From Lachnospiraceae bacterium (GTDB lineage Bacteria; Bacillota; Clostridia; Lachnospirales; Lachnospiraceae), in NCBI GenBank assembly GCA_015057325.1, contig SVEQ01000004.1, positions 204,816 to 268,815 on the forward strand: a stretch of DNA of 64,000 nt, given 5' to 3'. The notes beneath the pieces are model-generated. The model searched no databases and was not told the origin of the DNA. It worked only from the letters and a program-made list of their open reading frames with translations. The position numbers and the translations under genes were made by a program. Within the stretch, counting starts at the first letter, position 1, and each line of letters begins with the position of its first letter. Below are positions 1 through 7,696 of this stretch, one piece after another.

Positions 1-79
1 CTTTTATTGTTCACAATAACCATATTGCCAAGTAACCTTTCTTTGATTATACATATTAAGACTTAGGTTTGCAATTCTT
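1..79. other. Left edge, downstream flank of cas2
   Basis: This AT-rich stretch follows the cas2 stop codon. It holds a short inverted repeat at 4-19 (TTATTGT, 2-nt spacer, ACAATAA) and no open reading frame. No copy of a Cas12a-type direct repeat (a core like AATTTCTAC followed by GTAGAT) is seen on either strand. In type V-A loci the array normally follows cas2, so this may be the start of a leader. That is inference only. Confidence 0.4.
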
Positions 80-352
80 TCAAATGAAAAACACGTCTTC
101 TTCCTCGTGCTGTGCATAACCATATCTTACAATTTCGCAACTAGATGATAAGTTGAATATATATACACTATCCATTTCACTAAAACGTTTTGAAAAACTA
201 TTCTGTATGTCACACATTATATTATCCAATAGTTTCTTACTATTTTCAATTTCAAAAACAGAATATTGGATCCTATGTCCAAATTTAGATAAAAATTTAG
301 AAAATTGAGTTCGTAATTTATCATTTGAAATATCGTAACTAATAATTATCAT
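80..352 (-). CDS. cas2: CRISPR-associated endoribonuclease Cas2
   Basis: Cas2 is the structural subunit of the Cas1-Cas2 spacer-integration complex. The 90-residue product starts MIIISYDISNDKLRTQFSKF, the typical ferredoxin-like first strand with its conserved Asp, and continues with FGHRIQYSVFEIE, the usual second-strand region. I chose the ATG at 352, 10 nt after the cas1 stop. The longer frame from 394 would overlap the cas1 end and adds a tail atypical for Cas2. It is the last gene of the cas12a-cas4-cas1-cas2 operon. Its length is normal for the family. Confidence 0.93.
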   Translation of the reverse strand: MIIISYDISNDKLRTQFSKFLSKFGHRIQYSVFEIENSKKLLDNIMCDIQNSFSKRFSEMDSVYIFNLSSSCEIVRYGYAQHEEEDVFFI

Positions 353-362
353 AATATCACGC

Positions 363-1331
363 TCATTCCATATATTTAAAAACTGGGTATTCATATATGT
401 TTTTCTGTTTCATAAAAGAACGATAATAGCCTTGAATATACAAGAACAATTCTGTCTTGTATTCTAACACGGCATCTAGAAATATCTTGGTGTATGTAGG
501 AGACATTTTCCATTCAAGAACATATCTTCCCGAAAAAACTTTAAAATCTTTTTCCTTTATTTGTCCTAGATTTATTCCTTTGCGCACAGCATAATCAATA
601 ACTGGACGAAAAGGTTCCATCAAATCACACACAAGAGATTTTCTCATATAAAAACATCGATGAAGAACTCCGTAATATTCATCAAATCCATATACATTTA
701 AGAGTGCGTCAATTATATTGAATAATATAGTATATCCAATATCTAACGTTGCATTTAAATAATCATTTTTTATACGTGGTTTTCTTCCATTCCATGTCAC
801 CATATTAAAAACCTGACAAAAATAAGTTCTTGATGCAGAACCTTCTATCCCAAGTATAGAATTCATTTCCAAATCATCATTACGCAATCTGTTAATATGG
901 TTATCAAGAGAAACTATCGCATCTTTGGTTAGTTGATTTTTGTTACGAATAGACGAAAGAACATTCCTTTGATTTCTTACTTTATTATAGATTATATACT
1001 GCCCTATCCGCATATCATCGTAAGAGTATTGTATCTTCCGTAAATGTGTATTACCTTCCATTCGAGAAGAAATAAACTTATAAACTTTCATGTTCCGGTT
1101 CATTAAGCAAATCGAAAATCCGTACTTGTTGGCTCTACTGAGCAAACCGGTTGTTATAGTAGTATCACCAACAACAAAAATCAAGAAAACACGATAACAG
1201 GTTATTTGAAACCTTATTGCACCTTCTTTATCTTTAATTAGGATATTATCATTTTTGAACGACATTTTATCGCCATTCATCGGAACATAGAAAATAAATT
1301 GTTTCATTTTGAAGTCTGTTTGATCAATCAT
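363..1331 (-). CDS. cas1: CRISPR-associated integrase Cas1 (type V-A)
   Basis: Cas1 is the metal-dependent integrase that inserts spacers into the array. The 322-residue protein keeps the three metal ligands: Glu163 in GIEGSASRTYF, His224 in GVLHRCF, and Asp236 in DLMEPFRP. The N-terminal beta domain and C-terminal helical domain have normal proportions. The start at 1331 overlaps the cas4 stop by four bases (ATGA) and has a GAGG Shine-Dalgarno six bases upstream inside cas4, which implies translational coupling. An in-frame ATG at 1307 (MKQFIFYVP) is a possible alternative start. All catalytic residues are present, so adaptation is probably functional. Confidence 0.96.
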   Translation of the reverse strand: MIDQTDFKMKQFIFYVPMNGDKMSFKNDNILIKDKEGAIRFQITCYRVFLIFVVGDTTITTGLLSRANKYGFSICLMNRNMKVYKFISSRMEGNTHLRKIQYSYDDMRIGQYIIYNKVRNQRNVLSSIRNKNQLTKDAIVSLDNHINRLRNDDLEMNSILGIEGSASRTYFCQVFNMVTWNGRKPRIKNDYLNATLDIGYTILFNIIDALLNVYGFDEYYGVLHRCFYMRKSLVCDLMEPFRPVIDYAVRKGINLGQIKEKDFKVFSGRYVLEWKMSPTYTKIFLDAVLEYKTELFLYIQGYYRSFMKQKNIYEYPVFKYME

Positions 1332-1885
1332 ACTAATCCTCTATCACATGCCGGTTCATAAATACAATGTTTACATTTTTCTACGTTGCTTTGAATATAA
1401 CCATCCATTTCAAAGTTTTTGATGCTATTAATTACAGTTTCAAACTTTATAAACATTTCTTTATCATCCTCCGGTAAGGGTATCGGATATTTTTTGTTAT
1501 CTGATATACTATAAAACTGTATTTTTTTTACATCATATCCCATTTCTTTCAGTGCAAAATATTGTGCAAATAGCTGATAAACATATCCGTCATATATTTT
1601 ATTAATTTTACGCTTACGTTCAGTAAGTACTCCTGTAGAAGTATCATACATGTCTATCTTACCTACAAGATTATATTTTTCACAATATATATCCAGGGAC
1701 ATCAGAACTGATTTTTTTGTAGAATATGTTTTATTATCAACACTCTCATGAGCCTTCGTTCCATTTATTTGATCAGAACATTGATATGTTATTGTTGCCC
1801 TGTTTCCATACAAATTATGAAAATATATAGAAACAGGACAAAATATAAAATCATTTAAATTAGAAATGATTATGGCATCATCCAT
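1328..1885 (-). CDS. cas4: CRISPR-associated exonuclease Cas4
   Basis: Cas4 trims prespacers and helps select PAM-proximal ends during adaptation. The 185-residue protein has the RecB-like nuclease core: GKIDMYD, then VLTERKRK (Asp and Glu-x-Lys ligands) and the QLFAQY motif. It also has the four-cysteine iron-sulfur signature, one Cys in DFIFCP near the N terminus and a C-x2-C-x5-C cluster at the C terminus (KCKHCIYEPAC). The start codon overlaps the cas12a stop by one base (TAATG), and the Shine-Dalgarno AGGAGA lies within the last cas12a codons. The nuclease and cluster residues all look intact. Confidence 0.95.
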   Translation of the reverse strand: MDDAIIISNLNDFIFCPVSIYFHNLYGNRATITYQCSDQINGTKAHESVDNKTYSTKKSVLMSLDIYCEKYNLVGKIDMYDTSTGVLTERKRKINKIYDGYVYQLFAQYFALKEMGYDVKKIQFYSISDNKKYPIPLPEDDKEMFIKFETVINSIKNFEMDGYIQSNVEKCKHCIYEPACDRGLV

Positions 1886-4800
1886 TACAATTTATTCTCC
1901 TGTGCGAATTGTAACCACTCTTTATTGCTGATTGTTTTAAGTTTGTCAACTTTATCGTCATCCATGCTTTTTATTTGATTGATTATCCACAGTCCTTTTT
2001 TGGCAATGTTATACGCACCATTCGCATCAGCGTCATAAGGCAACATGTCTGATTTTAAATCTGAATCATAGAAAAATCCTTTTTCATTTAAAACAGGCGA
2101 AATCAATCGATCTATATTCTTATCCGCGTCACTATTTCTCATTTGTAAAGTCAACGAAAATAGCCACAATAAATCTTTATAAAAACTTTTGTCTGATATA
2201 TTAATGATTTTTTCTTTTAAATTACCCTCTTCCATATTCACATCAAATTTATTGAATAAGTCTTTTACCGATTGGGTTAAATCAATCTCTTCCGTATCCC
2301 ATTCATTATTCTTGGACGAGTTTCTATAATGATGAATCCTCTTGTCAAATGTACAAACGGTCCAAACACTTTGAGTCCCTTCAGCTTTATAAGTAAAATC
2401 TAAATAATCAAAAGTGAATTCAAAATAATCCTTTCCATTTATTCCGTTCGGATTGTAAATAATCGACTTAAACTTATTAAAGAATTCTTTACTGGTCTCA
2501 ACACTGGAATATCTCAAATCGGAACCGTTAAATAAGTTTGCAAAGCCTGTCGTAGGATCGATTTTGCTTGTTAAATATGCAGGAACATAATATAGGAACC
2601 CACTTTGTTTTCCCATATTGCTAAATGAATCAAACTTATTTGTCAACTGTAATGCTTTTAGAAGCCCAGAAGGTGATTGAACATCAGCATTTTTATCAAC
2701 ATAATAATTAAGCTTATCAATCAGCATTTTTTCAAATTTCTGATAAACCTGCTTTTCAAATTTCTGCCTTCCACGTTTAAAACCAAAATTCAAATCTTCT
2801 AATACTACTATTGCATTATATTTGACCATCCATTCTGTAATAACATGAATAACCTGACTTAAATAACCTTCTTTCAATTCTTTTATTGTATTTATCGTTT
2901 TCCAATTATTACGCGCCGCTTTATTTTCCTTTTCTCTGTAATCAAGCAATTTGTGATAATCAGTTTTATGATAAATGTTATTTTTCCCAACATTAATAAT
3001 CTCATTTAAGGATTTTTGCTTAATAATCTCTCCTTTCGAATTGATAACAACGAGATATAAAAGATTACGTTCTCCTCTGTCTATACCAATAACATTAACA
3101 TCATCTGTATTCTTTATCACCGTATTTACCGTTCTATTAAAATGGTTATCTCCTAATGCACCAAAATTCATTGTAATTGGAACATGAAATTGATACTTAT
3201 CTATGGTAAAGCGCTTATCTTTAATCAACTCATAATCAAAAACACTTGTTTTTTTGGTGTTTAATTCATTTTTGTTATTAATAGGAATATTAGCAGGATG
3301 TCTGATAATATCCTCTTTATTAATACTTGATTTACGATAAAAAATCTCCGCTTGACCATTTAGTTTATACACAATATTTTTCAAATTTTCTGGATAAAAT
3401 AACATTTTCCAATATAATGTATGTAAATTAGGGTTGCCTTTACTGTAAACAGAAAAGTCCTTGTTATATATTTGAAATAAATATATTTTACCCTCTGCTA
3501 CCAATTGATTAATATAGTTCTCATCTACATATTCAAATTGTATAGCATATTTATATTTATCAGCCTCCTTATAAAACTCGCTAATATCATTATATGAACT
3601 CGTATCAGAAAATTTAAAATTAAATATTTCATATTCTTCATTGATTTTTATACATTCTTTATAAAAATCAATTAATTTGTGACAGTTATCTAAACTAAAA
3701 TTATCATTATTTTTTATATAACTCTCATCTTTTTTTATTTTCAAAATTTCTTCACTTGGATTATATTTTTTTATATTTTTTTTCGCAAAAAATACGTGTG
3801 CAAAATCCGTTAATGGTTTTACCTGCTTGTATTCCATTTTTTCATAACAAGAGTCTCCGTTGCCTCGCGGCACATCCATAAACACTTTACTATTGTTTTT
3901 ATCCATTATACATAAATAGTACAAATCATTTTTTCTCAATAATATGCCCAAACAATCACGTTCTTTACTTTTATCCCATCCAGCGAGCAATGTTGGTCTA
4001 TTAAAATTAAGCTTATACTTCTCTATAGAATATGGTTTTCTTGTAATATAATTACGGACTTTATTATACAGAGACGTCAAAACATCAAGATTGTTCCACA
4101 TACGTTCGAGTTCATTATAAAACATAAAGTCCTTCGAAGATACATCATTGTTAATCAATGGTTGAATAATCCTTTGTAAGTCTTTAAACAAATCCAACAA
4201 CTCTTTTATCGCTTCAATAATTTCATCGTTTTTATTTAAAGATTTCCCACTTTCTTTCCATGATTTAACAACCTCATCTAATTTTTTCTTCTGATCCGTA
4301 ATTTTTTTTAAATAATTTTCTTCACCAACAAATAAATCACTATAATACTTTTCAACGGCTACATCTTCTTTTGTATAATCACTTAATATTTGATTAATAA
4401 AAGCTATAGCATAATATTTATTCTTCTTTAACTCTTTTTTTCTCTTTTCAATGTACTTTTCAGTATTTTTATTCTTCGAAGACTGGTTATTATCATAGTT
4501 GCTTTCGAGAGCATGATTTATTATCGACCAATCAGAATATAAATGTTGCGAAATATCCGTAAGTGCTTGACAATTTTTAATATAAACTCCTTCAAGATTA
4601 TAATTACCGATATCAGAAAATAATTCATCAATATTAAGCGAATCTGAATTTTCAAATAGAGAAGTTTGCATCTCATCATAAAAATCATATATAGCTGCTA
4701 CCACCTCTTCGTCCGACTCAAACTGATCTTGTATAAACGAAATATTTTCTCTATCACTCAATATTTGCTTGAATAAAGATTTACATTTGGGAATTTTTTT

Positions 4801-5622
4801 ATTATCTTTACTATTAACTTGCTGGTTGTATAAATTTATTGTTTCGTTTATTCCCTGTACTTTTACTCTATCACTTTCAGAGAATCCACCAATAATACAA
4901 TTATACATATCTATCCCTTTTTGTGATAAAACAGAATTGAAACCTTTTAATTCAAATAATTCCTCAATTGATTCTAATTCATAATGTTTGTTAACTTCTT
5001 TAAGTGTTTTTTCAATTTTGTCACCTAAACCTGACTGATATGCTTTTTCATAAATTATTATATTATCCAAATATTTAGGTAAATTCTGATCTACTATCCT
5101 ATATGCAACCTCGGTTGATTTGCCTTCCCCGGAATACATATTTTTTCTATTTTCATAAAATCCTTGAAAATACGTGGAAAACGACTCAAATTCCAAAACT
5201 GATTTCTGGTCATCTGGATTATCTTCAGTATATTTGATTAGCAAATCTTCTATCATTTCTTTTCCAAACATTTTTTTAAATTGATCAAAACTCTTAAAAG
5301 CATCTGATATTTGTTTCCTCAAACCCTTTTTTATAGTATCAAATTGCTTTTCCTGCTGATCATTTCTTTGTTTTTCATAATATAACTTTGCATATTCCTC
5401 AAGACCATCTAATTGAATTTGCCCTAATACACTTTCAATAAAATCCTTATGATATCTATCAATGATTTTCTTCACTTTCTTGTAGCTGTCAGCCCTATGT
5501 TCATCAGTAACTAGATATCCCTTTTTTTCAATATGTTCTTGTGTTTCACCAACCGGTATTAACTCAAACCTTAATGTTTTTTGCACAGGATAAACACCTG
5601 TAAACGAATCATATAACGACAT
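1885..5622 (-). CDS. cas12a: CRISPR-Cas type V-A effector nuclease Cas12a (Cpf1)
   Basis: Cas12a is a single-protein RNA-guided DNA endonuclease that also processes its own crRNA. The 1245-residue length is close to known orthologues (about 1230-1300). The N terminus (FTGVYPVQKTLRFELIPVGE) is diagnostic. The RuvC acid residues are Asp848 (GIDRGERN), Glu942 (VLEDLNFGF) and Asp1199 (DADANGAYNIA), all intact. The crRNA-binding wedge region KDKRFTIDKYQFHVPI and the bridge/RuvC segment VYQKFEKMLIDKLNY are conserved. The region corresponding to the PAM contacts differs from the Lachnospiraceae reference enzyme I recall (A547, C557 and probably T605). A strong GAGGAG site precedes the ATG. Only 41 bp separate it from the upstream WYL gene, so shared transcription is likely. 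Confidence 0.98.
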   Translation of the reverse strand: MSLYDSFTGVYPVQKTLRFELIPVGETQEHIEKKGYLVTDEHRADSYKKVKKIIDRYHKDFIESVLGQIQLDGLEEYAKLYYEKQRNDQQEKQFDTIKKGLRKQISDAFKSFDQFKKMFGKEMIEDLLIKYTEDNPDDQKSVLEFESFSTYFQGFYENRKNMYSGEGKSTEVAYRIVDQNLPKYLDNIIIYEKAYQSGLGDKIEKTLKEVNKHYELESIEELFELKGFNSVLSQKGIDMYNCIIGGFSESDRVKVQGINETINLYNQQVNSKDNKKIPKCKSLFKQILSDRENISFIQDQFESDEEVVAAIYDFYDEMQTSLFENSDSLNIDELFSDIGNYNLEGVYIKNCQALTDISQHLYSDWSIINHALESNYDNNQSSKNKNTEKYIEKRKKELKKNKYYAIAFINQILSDYTKEDVAVEKYYSDLFVGEENYLKKITDQKKKLDEVVKSWKESGKSLNKNDEIIEAIKELLDLFKDLQRIIQPLINNDVSSKDFMFYNELERMWNNLDVLTSLYNKVRNYITRKPYSIEKYKLNFNRPTLLAGWDKSKERDCLGILLRKNDLYYLCIMDKNNSKVFMDVPRGNGDSCYEKMEYKQVKPLTDFAHVFFAKKNIKKYNPSEEILKIKKDESYIKNNDNFSLDNCHKLIDFYKECIKINEEYEIFNFKFSDTSSYNDISEFYKEADKYKYAIQFEYVDENYINQLVAEGKIYLFQIYNKDFSVYSKGNPNLHTLYWKMLFYPENLKNIVYKLNGQAEIFYRKSSINKEDIIRHPANIPINNKNELNTKKTSVFDYELIKDKRFTIDKYQFHVPITMNFGALGDNHFNRTVNTVIKNTDDVNVIGIDRGERNLLYLVVINSKGEIIKQKSLNEIINVGKNNIYHKTDYHKLLDYREKENKAARNNWKTINTIKELKEGYLSQVIHVITEWMVKYNAIVVLEDLNFGFKRGRQKFEKQVYQKFEKMLIDKLNYYVDKNADVQSPSGLLKALQLTNKFDSFSNMGKQSGFLYYVPAYLTSKIDPTTGFANLFNGSDLRYSSVETSKEFFNKFKSIIYNPNGINGKDYFEFTFDYLDFTYKAEGTQSVWTVCTFDKRIHHYRNSSKNNEWDTEEIDLTQSVKDLFNKFDVNMEEGNLKEKIINISDKSFYKDLLWLFSLTLQMRNSDADKNIDRLISPVLNEKGFFYDSDLKSDMLPYDADANGAYNIAKKGLWIINQIKSMDDDKVDKLKTISNKEWLQFAQENKL

Positions 5623-5663
5623 ATTAAATCCTCCTCAAATGTAATATTTCCCAACTAGATTTT

Positions 5664-6656
5664 TTATCCCCCATACATTTTTCTTATGCGTTTTCCTACC
5701 TCCTTAATTCTCGTTACCGCTTCTTCCGGTTCAACGATAACAACGTTATCACCCAAAGATATTATCCAGCCTATAAATTGTTCGCTCAAAGCAGCCTCAA
5801 CACCAACCACGAACCATTCTTTATCGACAATTGTAATATCAATATCCGTTCCAAATCTATCAATAATTATTCCTGCAAAATCATTTTTTACACGTAATTT
5901 CACAACAACATTATCGCCATCAAACATTCCGAATAATCTATTAGTATATTTCGCCAAGTCAAATGAATTAAAACAATCTTGTCCCGCACGTTGTTCTTGT
6001 TTTAAATCAATATTTAACATCTTATCCACTCGATAATGACGTATACTTTCTGTTTCTTCATCATATGCAAGTAAATAATATTTTTCATTATCCCAGGTCA
6101 AAGCCCACGGACTTACAACATATACTTTTCCATCATGCCTAAGTACTTTTTCTTTATCTACCGACCACTGAAAATATTGAAAAACTATTTTCACATCTGA
6201 ACCAATCGCACTGTGTATTTTATCAACATTATAATAAATACTTTCGTTCTCTGCTTTTATTCTTCCCGAAACAAATACTTGTCGCTGAAGTTGTTTCCCC
6301 TCATATACACTGGTCAATCCCTCTATTTTCTAGATTAATGTGTTGGATTTCTTTTCTGTAATGAATTTTGATGATTGAACCAAATCAACCAATAGTTTAA
6401 GTTCGGGTAGCTCAAAATCACGTTCACCTATATGGTATAGCCTGTCCCGTCCGGAATTTTCCATTATAATGTCAACGCCAAAATCATTAAGAAAATGAAT
6501 ATCTTTATATAATGTTTTTCGTTCAACAGATATGTCATATGTTTTTAACTCTTCTTCAATCTTCTTTATCGAAATACTATGTGCATCATCAGTCTTTTCC
6601 AATAAAATCTTTAGAAGATATAGTATTCTTCTATTGCTTTTTACCTTGTTATCCAT
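5664..6656 (-). pseudogene. WYL-domain transcriptional regulator interrupted by an in-frame amber codon
   Basis: Codons 1-108 encode a winged-helix/DeoR-like DNA-binding half (NRRILYLLKILLEKTDDAHS, then ERKTLYKDIHFLNDFGVDI). A TAG at 6330-6332 follows. The same frame then continues without any shift through a complete WYL half (SPWALTWDNEKYYLLAYDEE, HYRVDKM) and a WCX-like C terminus, about 330 codons in all. The start at 6656 has a GGGG site seven bases upstream. WYL proteins are ligand-sensing regulators often found beside defence and CRISPR loci. The gene sits 41 bp upstream of cas12a on the same strand. It may be a pseudogene, a readthrough gene, or a sequencing error; no good Shine-Dalgarno supports restart after the stop. 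Confidence 0.85.
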
Positions 6657-6744
6657 AATAATCCCCACAGAAAATAACCTTCAAAAATGATAAGTATATA
6701 TTAACATAATTACACTCTGATATAAACTATTTATTTAATAAACA

Positions 6745-6778
6745 AAGGAAAGAGTCCACACTTGTGGACTCTTTCCTT
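6745..6778 (-). terminator. Rho-independent terminator of the zinc-ribbon gene
   Basis: A perfect 16-bp inverted repeat (AAGGAAAGAGTCCACA and its complement) lies 12 bases after the stop of the gene ending at 6791. A U-rich trailer (TTTGTTTATT) follows it on the minus strand. It separates that gene from the WYL/cas transcription unit. Confidence 0.85.
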
Positions 6779-6790
6779 CAGCACGAACTA

Positions 6791-7453
6791 CTATATAATT
6801 CTAATCCTTGATCTATCCTCGTTATACTCGAATGCAAGTCTGGTAATAAGTGCAAGCATAGCACCAAGCGTTTGATAGCTGTTTGCTACGGAACTTATTG
6901 AAGTCTCATAACTTTCATTAAGGTAGAAACTTGGAAGGTTTAATGAATCATTTATCTTAATGGCAATAATGTCATCAAATTTTACCGTCATGGATTTCTT
7001 CTTTTTGAAGAATCTGACCGCTCTGTCTGTAATAACATAAAAATCCTTGCCCTTGCCAAAAAGAGTTGTATCAATCAACATTATTACGCGTTCTCCCGAC
7101 TCGAGTTCCGAATCCATACGTCCTCTCAAGTTCTCAATCCTCTCTCCGCGAACATCTTTCATGGCTGTGCCGTCGTCTTTTTGAGTTATTTTTCTAAGGT
7201 ACTCTTCGACATCCTTTGAAGTTTCATTCTCATCCATGCAATATTTCCATGCTCTCATGACTTCAGATGTACATTTCTTTTCCATCAAACGATTCAAATC
7301 TACATCAACAAAAAACAAATCCGGATCTAATAATTCTTTACTTGATTTCTTGTCTGACTTCTCTACATCGTATGTAGAATTACAGTATGGACAAATCAGT
7401 TTTTCTCTCTTCTTCTCAAGTTCTCCGCCACAACTAGGACATTTCTTTAACAT
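6791..7453 (-). CDS. Zinc-ribbon protein with PH-like domain, unknown function
   Basis: The 220-residue product opens with a zinc ribbon (CPSCGG near residue 5 and CPYCNS near residue 21). A hydrophilic linker follows. From about residue 115 there is a domain with alternating strands (ERVIMLIDTTLFGKGKDFYV, TDRAVRFFKKKKSMTVKFDD) that resembles bacterial PH/YokE-like folds. No signal peptide is seen, and the short hydrophobic stretch near the C terminus is probably not a full membrane span. A GGAGG site precedes the ATG. The gene is followed by a strong terminator, so it is a single-gene unit or the end of one. I do not recognise a specific function. Confidence 0.8.
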   Translation of the reverse strand: MLKKCPSCGGELEKKREKLICPYCNSTYDVEKSDKKSSKELLDPDLFFVDVDLNRLMEKKCTSEVMRAWKYCMDENETSKDVEEYLRKITQKDDGTAMKDVRGERIENLRGRMDSELESGERVIMLIDTTLFGKGKDFYVITDRAVRFFKKKKSMTVKFDDIIAIKINDSLNLPSFYLNESYETSISSVANSYQTLGAMLALITRLAFEYNEDRSRIRII

Positions 7454-7482
7454 GTAAGTTTTCCTCCGCGTAAATTATAATG

Positions 7483-7653
7483 TTATTTATTTATGATATG
7501 TGCCACGCAATTGCCGCAAGGCTTGTATCCTTTTTCTTTTAATTCCTTTATTGTTCCTGTTTATTCAACTTTATTATGCTCTTTAATTGTTTTAACGCTT
7601 TTGCAATCAACCATGTGGATCCTTTTGGTGTTGGTATTAAGAATAAATACTCC
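7483..7653 (-). pseudogene. Relic of a Cys/His-rich (Ada-like zinc-binding) domain with an internal stop
   Basis: One minus-strand frame reads as a plausible domain: NTNTKRIHMVDCKSVKTIKE, then HNKVE, a TAA stop at 7561-7563, then TGTIKELKEKGYKPCGNC and a short tail to a second stop at 7483. The pattern of His, Cys-x-Ser-Val and a final GY-x-PCGNC resembles the small metal-binding tail on many clostridial secreted proteins and nucleases. That comparison is from memory. The frame is closed upstream by a stop at 7654-7656, and there is no start codon with a ribosome site. It is therefore probably the decayed C-terminal end of a lost gene. Confidence 0.6.
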
Positions 7654-7696
7654 TTAAAATATAAATAAACTTATACGTACTCTTTCCTTTACTCTC

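Noticed and set aside
1..79. CRISPR array next to cas2
   Set aside because: No repeated unit of any length is seen in the 79 available bases.
6318..6332. Two separate genes for the WYL regulator
   Set aside because: The two halves are in the same frame, split only by one TAG. The second would have to start with a TTG that has its only purine-rich sequence too close.
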